DNA from: Nitrobacter sp051535215
GTDB taxonomy: Bacteria; Pseudomonadota; Alphaproteobacteria; Rhizobiales; Xanthobacteraceae
NCBI RefSeq assembly: GCF_051535215.1
Contig: NZ_JBPPLY010000015.1
Coordinates: 1-64,000 of the forward strand
DNA length: 64,000 nt
Reading direction: 5' to 3'
How positions within the stretch are numbered: position 1 is the stretch's first letter; every line of letters starts with the position of its first letter. The notes below the pieces were generated by a model. The model ran no database searches, was not told the DNA's origin, and saw only the letters and a list, made by a program, of their open reading frames with translations. The position numbers were made by a program, and so were the translations under genes. This document shows positions 32,430 through 40,245 of the stretch, piece by piece.

Positions 32430-35384
32430 GTGCTGATCAAGAGAGCACAGCGACAGAATGCGCAAATCGCGCGTGGCGGTTCGGCTCTCGCGACGCCGGC
32501 CGAACATGGACAAGGCTTCGACCGCCGCACGTTCCTGCGTCGCTCAGGTTTGGCCGCCGGCGGCCTTGCCGCGTTGAGCACGCTGCCGCTCGACGCCGTC
32601 CGCAAGGCCGACGCGGCGGTGGCGGCGGGACCGCTGACATCCGGCGCAACGGTTCGCAAGAGTGTATGCACGCATTGCTCCGTCGGCTGCACCGTCACCG
32701 CCGAGGTGCTGAACGGTGTCTGGATAGGCCAGGAGCCGAGCTGGGATTCCCCGATCAATCGCGGCTCGCACTGCGCCAAAGGCGCCTCGGTGCGCGAACT
32801 CGTCCATGACGGACGCCGCCTCCGCTATCCGATGAAACTCGTCGACGGGCAATGGACGCGCGTTTCATGGGAGACGGCGATCGACGAGATTGGCGACAAG
32901 CTGATGCAGGTTCGCGAGACGTCGGGCGGCGATTCGGTCTATTGGCTCGGTTCGGCAAAGATGACGAACGAAGGGTCGTATCTGTTCCGCAAGCTCGGTG
33001 CGTTCTGGGGCACCAACAATACCGATCACCAGGCGCGCATCTGCCATTCGACAACCGTGACCGGCGTGGCCAACACCTGGGGCTACGGCGCGATGACCAA
33101 CAGCTTCAACGATATCCGCAACGCCAAAACGCAGATCATCATGGGCGGCAATCCCGCCGAAGCGCATCCGGTTTCGCTGCAACACCTTCTCGAAGGTGCT
33201 GAACTGAACAAGGCGAATGTCGTCGTGATCGATCCGCGCATGACGCGGACCGCTGCGCACGCCACCGAATATGTGCGGCTGCGGCCGGGAACGGACATTC
33301 CGGTTCTGTATGGAATGATGTGGCACATCCTCAAGAATGGCTGGGAAGACAAGGAGTTCATCCGGCAGCGCGTCTACGGCTTCGACGATCTCCGCAAGGA
33401 AGTGGAGAAGTGGAGTCCGGACGAAGTCGAACGCGTCAGCGGCGTTCCGGGCGCGCAGCTTGAGCGCGTCGCCAAAATGTTTGCGACGGAAAAGCCGGCG
33501 ACGCTGATCTGGTGCATGGGGCAAACCCAGCATACGGTCGGCACCGCGAATGTGCGCGCGAGCTGCATCGCGCTGCTGCTGACCGGCAATATCGGCAAAC
33601 CCGGCACCGGCGCCAATATCTTCCGCGGCCATGACAACGTGCAGGGCGCTACCGACGTCGGGCTCGATATCGTGACGCTGCCGTTCTACTACGGCCTGGC
33701 CGAAGGCGCCTGGAGACACTGGTCGCGGGTCTGGGAGGTCGACTACAACTATCTGGCGTCGCGGTTCGACGACAAGAAATCGATGGAAACGCCCGGTATC
33801 CCGCTGACGCGGTGGTTCGACGCGGTCATCCTTCCGAAAGCCGACGTCGCCCAGAAGGACAATGTGAAGGCGGTGTTCGTGCAGGGACACGCCAGCAACA
33901 GCATTACGCGAATTCCCGAATCGCTGAAGGGACTGAAGGCGCTGGAATTGCTCGTCATCGCCGATCCGCACCCGACCACATGGGCTGCGCTCGCGGTGCA
34001 GTCCGGCCGCAAGGACGGCGTTTATCTTCTGCCGGTCGCCACGCAGTTCGAATGCAAGGGGTCGCGCGTTGCCTCGAACCGCTCGCTGCAATGGGGCGAG
34101 CAGATCGTGAAGCCGGTCTTCGAGTCGAAGGACGACCTCGAGATCATATATCTGTTCGCAAAGAAGTTCGGCTTCGCCGCCGAGATGTTCAAGAACATCA
34201 AGGTCGAGGACAACCTGCCGGTGGCCGAGGACATCCTTCGCGAGATCAATCGCGGGAGCTGGTCTACCGGCTATTGCGGCCAGTCGCCGGAACGCCTCAA
34301 GGCGCACATGAAAAACCAGCACAAGTTCGATCTGGTGACGATGCGCGCGCCCAAGGACGATCCGGAGGTCGGCGGGGACTATTACGGCCTGCCATGGCCG
34401 TGCTGGGGCTCGCCGGAGGTGAAGCATCCGGGCACGCCGCTGCTCTACAACACCAATCTTGCGGTCATGGATGGCGGCGGCAACTTCCGTCCGCGTTTTG
34501 GCCTCGAGCGCGAGGAGAAGCTGCCCGATGGCAGCACCCGCATGGTCAGCCTGCTGGCGGATGGGTCCTATTCGAAGGATTCGGAAATCAAGGACGGTTA
34601 TCCCGAATTCACACTGGCGAGCTTGAAGAAGCTTGGCTGGGACAAGGATCTGACCGAAAGCGAGATGGCCACGATCAACAAGATCAACCCGGACAAGCCG
34701 GACACGGTGTCATGGTCGCTCGACCTCTCCGGCGGCATCCAGCGCGTTGCGCTGATGCACGGCTGTGTTCCCTACGGCAACGGCAAAGCGCGCATGAACG
34801 CTTTCGGTCTGCCGGATCCGATCCCGGTGCATCGCGAACCGATTTATTCCCCGCGTGTCGATCTGGTGGCGCAATACCCGACGCTGCCGGACGCCAAGCA
34901 GTTCCGCCTGCCCAACATCGGCTTCTCCGTGCAGAAGGCCGCGGTCGAGAAGGGGATCGCCAAGCAGTTTCCGCTCATCCTGTCCTCGGGCCGTCTCGTG
35001 GAATACGAAGGCGGCGGCGAGGAGACGCGGAGCAATCCGTGGCTCGCCGAATTGCAGCAGGACATGTTCATCGAGATCAGTGTCGCCGATGCCGCCGAGC
35101 GCGGCATCAGGGATGGTGGTTGGGTCTGGGTGACGGGCGCCGAGAACAACTCAAAGGCGAAGATGAAGGCGCTGGTGACGGAGCGGGTCGGCAAGGGCGT
35201 GGCATGGATGCCATTCCACTTTGGCGGGTGGTACGCGGGCGTTGATCTGCGCGGCAACTACCCGAAGGGGACCGATCCGATCGTGTTGGGCGAGAGCGCC
35301 AACACGATCACGTCCTACGGGTATGATCCCGCGACGGGGATGCAGGAACCGAAGGTCACACTCTGCCAGATCGTCGCGGCATAA
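32430..35384 (+). CDS. fdhA: Formate dehydrogenase catalytic (alpha) subunit, Mo/W-bis-MGD
   Basis: 984 residues from GTG 32430, chosen because AAGGAGG lies six bases before it; a TTG at 32415 overlaps the previous stop. A Tat signal (DRRTFLRRSGLAAGG) spans residues 31-45. A [4Fe-4S] site has Cys80, 83, 87 and 115. The active-site pair is Cys205-His206 in ARICHS, so the enzyme uses cysteine, not selenocysteine. Mid-domain MGD-binding blocks (IIMGGNPAEAHPVSLQHL, GHDNVQGATD) and the C-terminal cap (LILSSGRLVEYE, FHFGGWYAG) are intact. It oxidises formate to CO2 in the periplasm. Confidence 0.95.
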   Translation: MLIKRAQRQNAQIARGGSALATPAEHGQGFDRRTFLRRSGLAAGGLAALSTLPLDAVRKADAAVAAGPLTSGATVRKSVCTHCSVGCTVTAEVLNGVWIGQEPSWDSPINRGSHCAKGASVRELVHDGRRLRYPMKLVDGQWTRVSWETAIDEIGDKLMQVRETSGGDSVYWLGSAKMTNEGSYLFRKLGAFWGTNNTDHQARICHSTTVTGVANTWGYGAMTNSFNDIRNAKTQIIMGGNPAEAHPVSLQHLLEGAELNKANVVVIDPRMTRTAAHATEYVRLRPGTDIPVLYGMMWHILKNGWEDKEFIRQRVYGFDDLRKEVEKWSPDEVERVSGVPGAQLERVAKMFATEKPATLIWCMGQTQHTVGTANVRASCIALLLTGNIGKPGTGANIFRGHDNVQGATDVGLDIVTLPFYYGLAEGAWRHWSRVWEVDYNYLASRFDDKKSMETPGIPLTRWFDAVILPKADVAQKDNVKAVFVQGHASNSITRIPESLKGLKALELLVIADPHPTTWAALAVQSGRKDGVYLLPVATQFECKGSRVASNRSLQWGEQIVKPVFESKDDLEIIYLFAKKFGFAAEMFKNIKVEDNLPVAEDILREINRGSWSTGYCGQSPERLKAHMKNQHKFDLVTMRAPKDDPEVGGDYYGLPWPCWGSPEVKHPGTPLLYNTNLAVMDGGGNFRPRFGLEREEKLPDGSTRMVSLLADGSYSKDSEIKDGYPEFTLASLKKLGWDKDLTESEMATINKINPDKPDTVSWSLDLSGGIQRVALMHGCVPYGNGKARMNAFGLPDPIPVHREPIYSPRVDLVAQYPTLPDAKQFRLPNIGFSVQKAAVEKGIAKQFPLILSSGRLVEYEGGGEETRSNPWLAELQQDMFIEISVADAAERGIRDGGWVWVTGAENNSKAKMKALVTERVGKGVAWMPFHFGGWYAGVDLRGNYPKGTDPIVLGESANTITSYGYDPATGMQEPKVTLCQIVAA

Positions 35385-35396
35385 GGAGCAACAGCC

Positions 35397-35993
35397 ATGG
35401 CCCGGATGAAGTTTCTCTGTGACGCCGATCGTTGCATCGAATGCAACGCTTGCGTCACCGCCTGCAAGAACGAGCATGAGGTGCCGTGGGGGATCAACCG
35501 GCGCCGGGTCGTGACCATCAACGACGGCAAGCCGGGTGAGCGCTCGGTCTCGATGGCATGCATGCACTGCACCGACGCGCCATGCGCCGCGGTTTGCCCG
35601 GTGAACTGCTTCTATACCACTGAAGACGGCGTGGTGTTGCACTCCAAGGATCTTTGCATCGGCTGCGGTTATTGTTTCTATGCATGCCCGTTCGGCGCGC
35701 CGCAGTATCCGAAGATCGGCAACTTCGGCTCGCGCGGCAAGATGGACAAGTGCACGTTCTGCGCCGGCGGTCCGGAGGCCGACGGCTCCAGGGCAGAATA
35801 CGAAAAATACGGAGCCAATCGTCTTGCCGAAGGCAAGCTGCCGCTGTGCGCGGAGATGTGCTCGACCAAATCGCTGCTCGCGGGCGATGGCGAGGTCATC
35901 GCGGAAATCTACAAGGAAAGGGTGACGAGGCGGGGATATGGTTCCGGCGCATGGGGCTGGCAGACAGCCTACCGTGAAAGTGTCGCGTCGTGA
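35397..35993 (+). CDS. fdhB: Formate dehydrogenase iron-sulfur (beta) subunit
   Basis: 198 residues after an ATAAGGAGC ribosome site. Four cysteine groups for [4Fe-4S] clusters are seen: CIECNACVTACKNE, CMHCTDAPCAAVCP, CIGCGYCFYACP and CTFC with a later CAEMC. This is the FDH3B type. It passes electrons from the catalytic subunit to the cytochrome b subunit. It has no export signal and should travel with FdhA through Tat. Confidence 0.94.
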   Translation: MARMKFLCDADRCIECNACVTACKNEHEVPWGINRRRVVTINDGKPGERSVSMACMHCTDAPCAAVCPVNCFYTTEDGVVLHSKDLCIGCGYCFYACPFGAPQYPKIGNFGSRGKMDKCTFCAGGPEADGSRAEYEKYGANRLAEGKLPLCAEMCSTKSLLAGDGEVIAEIYKERVTRRGYGSGAWGWQTAYRESVAS

Positions 35994-36050
35994 TTGGCGG
36001 GTGGCAGCGGCTGCGCGACGGGCGCGGCTGAAAATCGAGGGAGACTCCTC

Positions 36051-37064
36051 ATGGCGTCCTTTGCAAGGTATGTCCGCTTTGCCGCCTGCGCCTGGATCGC
36101 GTTCGTCATCGTCGTTTCGGCGATTCCCGCATCCGCCCAAGAGCCGTCCCGCGTTGACCCGAATGCGAGCGCGGTGACGGAGCAGGGGCTATTTCAGGAA
36201 CACAACCGTATCCAGGGGCGCGTCAGCATCCCCAATCAACGCTCAGGAGTGCTGGAACAGCCGGCCGGCAGGGACTGGCGGCATTTCCGCAACGTCACAC
36301 TGCGCTGGATCGGCAGCATCGCAATTCTCGGGATGCTTGCCCTCCTCATTATTTTCTATCTGGCGCGGGGCATGGTGCGCATCGAAAGCGGTCGCTCCGG
36401 CCGCACCATTGTCCGCTTCTCGGCTTTCGAGCGCTTCGTGCACTGGATGACCGCGACCTGCTTCGTCATTCTCGCGATTTCGGGCCTGAATATAACCTTC
36501 GGCCGCCCGCTGCTGCTGCCCCTGATCGGTTTTGAAGCATTCTCGGAATGGTCGCAGTGGGCGAAGTATGCGCACAATTACCTGAGCTTTCCCTTCACCC
36601 TCGGCGTCGTCCTGATTTTCCTGATGTGGATCGCCGGCAACATCCCCAACAAGGTCGACGTGGAGTGGCTCAAGCGCGGTGGCGGGATGGTCGGTCATGA
36701 CCATCCGCCGGCCTACCGCTTCAATGCCGGTCAGAAGGGTGTCTACTGGATCGTCGTCATCGGTGGCGGTCTTGTCGCTGCGACCGGCTATCAGTTGATG
36801 TTTCCTTTCTATCTGACGGGTATCGAAGGCATGCAACTCGCGCACGTCGTTCACGCCGTGGCCGCGGTTTTGTTCATCGCCGTCATGCTGGCCCATATCT
36901 ATATCGGCACGATCGGAATGGAGGGAGCCTTCGAGGCGATGGGCGAAGGCACGGTGGACGTGAACTGGGCCAGGGAACATCACAGTCTCTGGCTTGATGA
37001 ACAAAACGCCCGTACCGGCGTCAATAAAACGCCGCGTCGGACGTCGGCCACGCCCGCGGAGTAG
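36051..37064 (+). CDS. fdhC: Formate dehydrogenase cytochrome b (gamma) subunit
   Basis: 337 residues from ATG 36051 with GAGGGAG ahead of it. A cleavable signal peptide (ending PASAQ, about residue 30) is followed by a periplasmic segment and five hydrophobic stretches. Candidate haem ligands are histidines in RFVHWMTA, KYAHNYLSF, LAHVVHAV and MLAHIYIG. It anchors the enzyme and reduces quinone. The C-terminus is cytoplasmic and basic. The 57 bases after fdhB have no other gene. Confidence 0.92.
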   Translation: MASFARYVRFAACAWIAFVIVVSAIPASAQEPSRVDPNASAVTEQGLFQEHNRIQGRVSIPNQRSGVLEQPAGRDWRHFRNVTLRWIGSIAILGMLALLIIFYLARGMVRIESGRSGRTIVRFSAFERFVHWMTATCFVILAISGLNITFGRPLLLPLIGFEAFSEWSQWAKYAHNYLSFPFTLGVVLIFLMWIAGNIPNKVDVEWLKRGGGMVGHDHPPAYRFNAGQKGVYWIVVIGGGLVAATGYQLMFPFYLTGIEGMQLAHVVHAVAAVLFIAVMLAHIYIGTIGMEGAFEAMGEGTVDVNWAREHHSLWLDEQNARTGVNKTPRRTSATPAE

Positions 37065-37114
37065 CGTCGGCCGGCCTCGGGCCATCCCTCGGGTTCGACG
37101 CGTGGACAGATTGT

Positions 37115-37191
37115 CGGTTCGCGCGAAGAATAATGCGTCAAATCAAAATTCTGGAGGCCGCTTCTGATTCATCAGAGGCGAAAGGCTCCGG
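37115..37191. repeat. Dispersed palindromic repeat, copy B (truncated)
   Basis: It matches copy A from CGGTTCGCG through GCGTCAAATCAAAAT to the distal hairpin, but lacks the first 20 bases. The distal stem serves as the terminator listed next. Confidence 0.8.
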
Positions 37192-37198
37192 TTTTTTT
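37151..37198 (+). terminator. Terminator formed by repeat copy B
   Basis: An imperfect stem (CTGGAGGCCGCTTCTGAT with ATCAGAGGCGAAAGGCTCCGG) is followed directly by seven T residues. It lies after the gamma subunit and before tupB, so it should end the formate dehydrogenase transcript. Confidence 0.65.
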
Positions 37199-37240
37199 GG
37201 AAATTGACCATTCCCGCGGAGTTCGCGCAATATAAGGAGC

Positions 37241-37933
37241 ATGGATCCGAGCGTCTCAGCATTTCAACTCTTGCTGACTGGCGACCCCGCGCTGCTTGGG
37301 ATTGTCCGGCTGTCGCTGATCGTGAGCATGAGCGCGGTCGGCCTCGCGACGCTGGTCGGCGTCCCCATCGGCGCGTGCATTGCGCTCACGCATTTTCCCG
37401 GCCGGACCGCCGTCATTGTCGTTTTCAACGCGTTGATGGGCTTGCCGCCGGTTGTCGCCGGCCTGGCCGTTTTTCTCCTGCTCTCGCGGTCGGGCCCGCT
37501 CGGTCCATTAGGTCTGCTGTTTACGCCGACCGCGATGGTATTTGCGCAGGTCGTCCTCGTGACGCCGATCATCGCCGCGCTGACGCGCCAGACCATCGAG
37601 GACCTCTGGGGGGAATATCGCGACGAACTCACCGCGATGAATGTCGGCGCAGTGCGGCGCGTCGGAACGCTGATCTGGGACGGCCGTTTCAGCCTCATCA
37701 CCATCGTGCTCGCCGGATTCGGGCGAGCGGCAGCAGAAGTAGGGGCCATCATCATTGTCGGCGGCAATATCGATGGTTTCACCAGGACGATGACGACCGC
37801 CATTGCCCTGGAGACGTCCAAGGGTGACATACCGCTCGCCATCGGCCTAGGCGTGGTTCTCATGGCCATCGTCGTGCTGGTCAATGCGCTGGCATGGGTC
37901 ATAGGGCGAACGGCCCAGCGATACGCAGGATGA
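37241..37933 (+). CDS. tupB: Tungstate ABC transporter permease
   Basis: 230 residues after ATAAGGAGC. Five to six membrane helices; the permease loop motif near residues 125-165 (EYRDELTAMNVGAVRRVGTL, then GFGRAAAEVGAIIIVGGNI) is typical of the TupB/ModB group. It pairs with the ATPase encoded by the overlapping next gene. Specificity for tungstate over molybdate is inferred from the binding protein. Confidence 0.9.
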   Translation: MDPSVSAFQLLLTGDPALLGIVRLSLIVSMSAVGLATLVGVPIGACIALTHFPGRTAVIVVFNALMGLPPVVAGLAVFLLLSRSGPLGPLGLLFTPTAMVFAQVVLVTPIIAALTRQTIEDLWGEYRDELTAMNVGAVRRVGTLIWDGRFSLITIVLAGFGRAAAEVGAIIIVGGNIDGFTRTMTTAIALETSKGDIPLAIGLGVVLMAIVVLVNALAWVIGRTAQRYAG

Positions 37934-38661
37934 CCATGCGGGCTCCCAGCGCCGAGTTGCCGATCTGTTTTCGCAACGTTACCGTCGAGGCTCATGGCGT
38001 GACCATTCTCGACCGGATCACGCTTGCGTTGGGAGCAGGGTCTCCAACGGTGCTGATCGGGCCGAACGGCTCGGGCAAAACGACGTTCCTGCGCATCGCG
38101 ATGGGGCTCACATTGCCGTCCGCGGGGACCATCACCTGGGGAGGACGGGAGAACGTCGCGCCGGTGCGTCGGGCGATCGTGTTTCAACATCCCGTGATGC
38201 TCAGGCGCACGGCCGCCGAGAATCTGCGATACGCACTCAAGGTTTCGGGCAGAATACCGCGCGAAGGCCATGACGCGCGGATCGCCGAGCTGCTGTCGCT
38301 TGTTGGACTCTCCGGGGTCGGTGACCGTCCGGCTCGCCGGATGTCGGGCGGAGAAAAACAGCGCCTTGCCCTTGCGCGGGCGCTCGCGCGCGATCCCGTG
38401 GTGCTTTTCCTCGACGAGCCCAGCGCCAGCCTTGATCCGGCGGCCGCCAAGGCGGTCGAGGACGTCATTCGCGCTGTCACCGCGCGCAATATCAAGATCA
38501 TCATGTCGACCCACGACCTGGGATCCGCCAGACGCTTGGCCGGCGACATTATCTTCATGCATCATGGTCGCGTGGTGGAGGCCGGCGCCGCTTCAACGTT
38601 TTTCACTGCGCCGCAGAGTGACGAAGCAAAAATCTTCATCAGCGGTGATTTGCTTGTCTGA
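37930..38661 (+). CDS. tupC: Tungstate ABC transporter ATP-binding protein
   Basis: 243 residues; the start at 37930 is fixed by ATGA overlap with tupB. Walker A GPNGSGKTT, signature MSGGEKQRLALARAL, Walker B VVLFLDEPSASLD and the H-loop STHD are all intact. There is no C-terminal molybdate-regulatory (TOBE) domain of the ModC kind, consistent with TupC. Confidence 0.92.
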   Translation: MTMRAPSAELPICFRNVTVEAHGVTILDRITLALGAGSPTVLIGPNGSGKTTFLRIAMGLTLPSAGTITWGGRENVAPVRRAIVFQHPVMLRRTAAENLRYALKVSGRIPREGHDARIAELLSLVGLSGVGDRPARRMSGGEKQRLALARALARDPVVLFLDEPSASLDPAAAKAVEDVIRAVTARNIKIIMSTHDLGSARRLAGDIIFMHHGRVVEAGAASTFFTAPQSDEAKIFISGDLLV

Positions 38662-38680
38662 CCAACACGGAGGAAGTCAA

Positions 38681-39505
38681 ATGTTCGCCCGCAGATTGCT
38701 GATTGCCGCCGTCGCGGCGTTTTTTGCTTTTCCGGCTCTCGCCCAGGACAAATTCATTACCGTCGCCTCGACGACGTCAACGCAGGATTCAGGACTGTTC
38801 GGTCACATCCTGCCGTTGTTCAAGAAAGCCACCGGGATCGACGTGAAAGTTGTCGCGCAAGGGACCGGTCAGGCTCTCGATACCGGACGGCGTGGAGACG
38901 CCGATGTCGTTTTTGTTCACGCGAAATCTGCAGAAGAGAAGTTTCTCTCCGAAGGCTTTGGCGTGAAACGGTTTCCCGTCATGTACAACGACTTCATCCT
39001 GATCGGGCCCAAGAACGATCCAGCCGGCGTCAAGGGCACCAAGGATATCGTCAAGGCCTTGACCGCCATCAAGGATAAAGGCGCGTCGTTCATTTCGCGC
39101 GGCGACCGTTCCGGGACGCATATCGCCGAGATCAAGCTCTGGACAATAGCCGGTATCGACATCGGGAAAGACGAGGGGCCGTGGTACAAGGAGGTCGGTC
39201 AGGGGATGGGAGCCGCGCTCAACATCGCGTCGGCCTCGAATGCCTACGTGCTGTCAGATCGCGGCACCTGGCTGTCTTTCAAAAATCGCGGTGACCTCGA
39301 CATCGTCGTTGAAGGCGACAAGCGCCTGTTCAACCAATACGGCGTCATGCTGGTGAATCCGGCAAAGCATCCAACGGTCAAGGCGAAGCTCGGTCAACAG
39401 TTCATCGATTGGCTAATCTCACCGGAGGGGCAGGCGGCAATCGCCAACTATAAGGTCAACGGCGAGCAGTTGTTCTATCCGAATGCCCACGATCGGGATG
39501 CGTGA
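38681..39505 (+). CDS. tupA: Tungstate-binding periplasmic protein
   Basis: 274 residues after GGAGG. The signal peptide ends FPALAQ at about residue 22. The mature start has ASTTSTQDSGLF, the TTS/T-x-D/S-x-GLL oxyanion-binding signature of TupA, and later SRGDRSGTHIAEIKLW. TupA proteins bind tungstate with far higher affinity than molybdate. The genomic position suggests the metal is meant for the adjacent formate dehydrogenase. Confidence 0.92.
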   Translation: MFARRLLIAAVAAFFAFPALAQDKFITVASTTSTQDSGLFGHILPLFKKATGIDVKVVAQGTGQALDTGRRGDADVVFVHAKSAEEKFLSEGFGVKRFPVMYNDFILIGPKNDPAGVKGTKDIVKALTAIKDKGASFISRGDRSGTHIAEIKLWTIAGIDIGKDEGPWYKEVGQGMGAALNIASASNAYVLSDRGTWLSFKNRGDLDIVVEGDKRLFNQYGVMLVNPAKHPTVKAKLGQQFIDWLISPEGQAAIANYKVNGEQLFYPNAHDRDA

Positions 39506-39619
39506 TCGGATGCACTTGCTGATGCGGCGCCGGCTGCTGCCGTCTGGGTTTGCAGGGCACGGACGGGAGCAACTGCTCGCATCAGCGAAGCCCGCAAGGC
39601 CGGCGTAACAGACGGTACT

Positions 39620-39712
39620 CAGAGCCTTTCCGCTTCCGATGGAATCAGAAGCGGGCCTTGATTTAACGCGTTTTCTTCACGCGAACCGGTCCCCGCTTCG
39701 CTCAAAAACGCT
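39620..39712. repeat. Dispersed palindromic repeat, copy C (inverted)
   Basis: Read on the minus strand it gives AGCGTTTTTGAGCGAAGCGG, then ACCGGTTCGCGTGAAGAAAA, CGCGTTAAATCAA and a closing hairpin. It is the opposite orientation to copies A and B and may also fold as a terminator for tupA, although no T-run is apparent. Confidence 0.85.
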
Positions 39713-39779
39713 GTAGCTTTGCCGGGAAGATGGAATTTGGTATGATGTGCAAATAGTGCCTCGCTTGGAGGATACTCGA

Positions 39780-39902
39780 ATGAAAGCCTTTCTGCTGGCG
39801 TGCGTCTGCGCTGTCGTGCTTGCGCTCGTGGCCGTCGAGGGCCTTAACGTCGTTCAGAAGCCGGTCAGCGTTGCCTTCTCCACCTCAGCCGTTCGCCTTT
39901 AA
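39780..39902 (+). CDS. 40-residue hydrophobic peptide
   Basis: ATG 39780 follows TTGGAGGATACTCGA, a good ribosome site. The peptide MKAFLLACVCAVVLALVAVE plus a 20-residue tail ending STSAVRL is one membrane helix or an uncleaved signal anchor with a short periplasmic tail. I recall near-identical peptides in Bradyrhizobium but no function. It is far below usual gene-calling length. Confidence 0.72.
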   Translation: MKAFLLACVCAVVLALVAVEGLNVVQKPVSVAFSTSAVRL

Positions 39903-39957
39903 TCGGGCGCCGTACCTGCTGATAGGCACGTGATGAGAAAAGTGCGGCGGCCTTTAT

Positions 39958-40200
39958 TCAGGCTTCTGCCGCTCCATTGGTTTTCTCTATCAGGAAAACG
40001 ATGCGCTGCTCGCTGCGTTCGGTAATCTCGACCTTGTCGCCGGTTTCGCGGATCAGATTTGGAATATCGATGACCGACAACGGATCGGTGCAGTGCACTT
40101 CGAGCTGATCGCCCGCTCGTAATGGTCTCAGCGCCTTCCTTGTTTTCAAGGCGGGTAAGGGACATTTCAGTCCGGTGAGATCGAGCTTCGTCCTGTTCAT
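39958..40200 (-). CDS. TusA-family sulfurtransferase
   Basis: 80 residues. The N-terminal LDLTGLKCPLPALKTRKAL holds the persulfide cysteine (Cys13) of the CPxP motif. TusA proteins relay sulfur from cysteine desulfurases, including toward molybdenum cofactor synthesis. Its place behind mobB-moeA and near fdhD suggests sulfur supply for formate dehydrogenase cofactor sulfuration; this is inference. Confidence 0.9.
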   Translation of the reverse strand: MNRTKLDLTGLKCPLPALKTRKALRPLRAGDQLEVHCTDPLSVIDIPNLIRETGDKVEITERSEQRIVFLIEKTNGAAEA

Positions 40201-40245
40201 GCGCGCAGGATGAAGGTGGGGACGCCCAAGGTCAATGCAGCATCC

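Noticed and set aside
37204..37236. Promoter TTGACC...TATAAG before tupB
   Set aside because: The -10 would overlap the ribosome site and the spacing is 21 bases.
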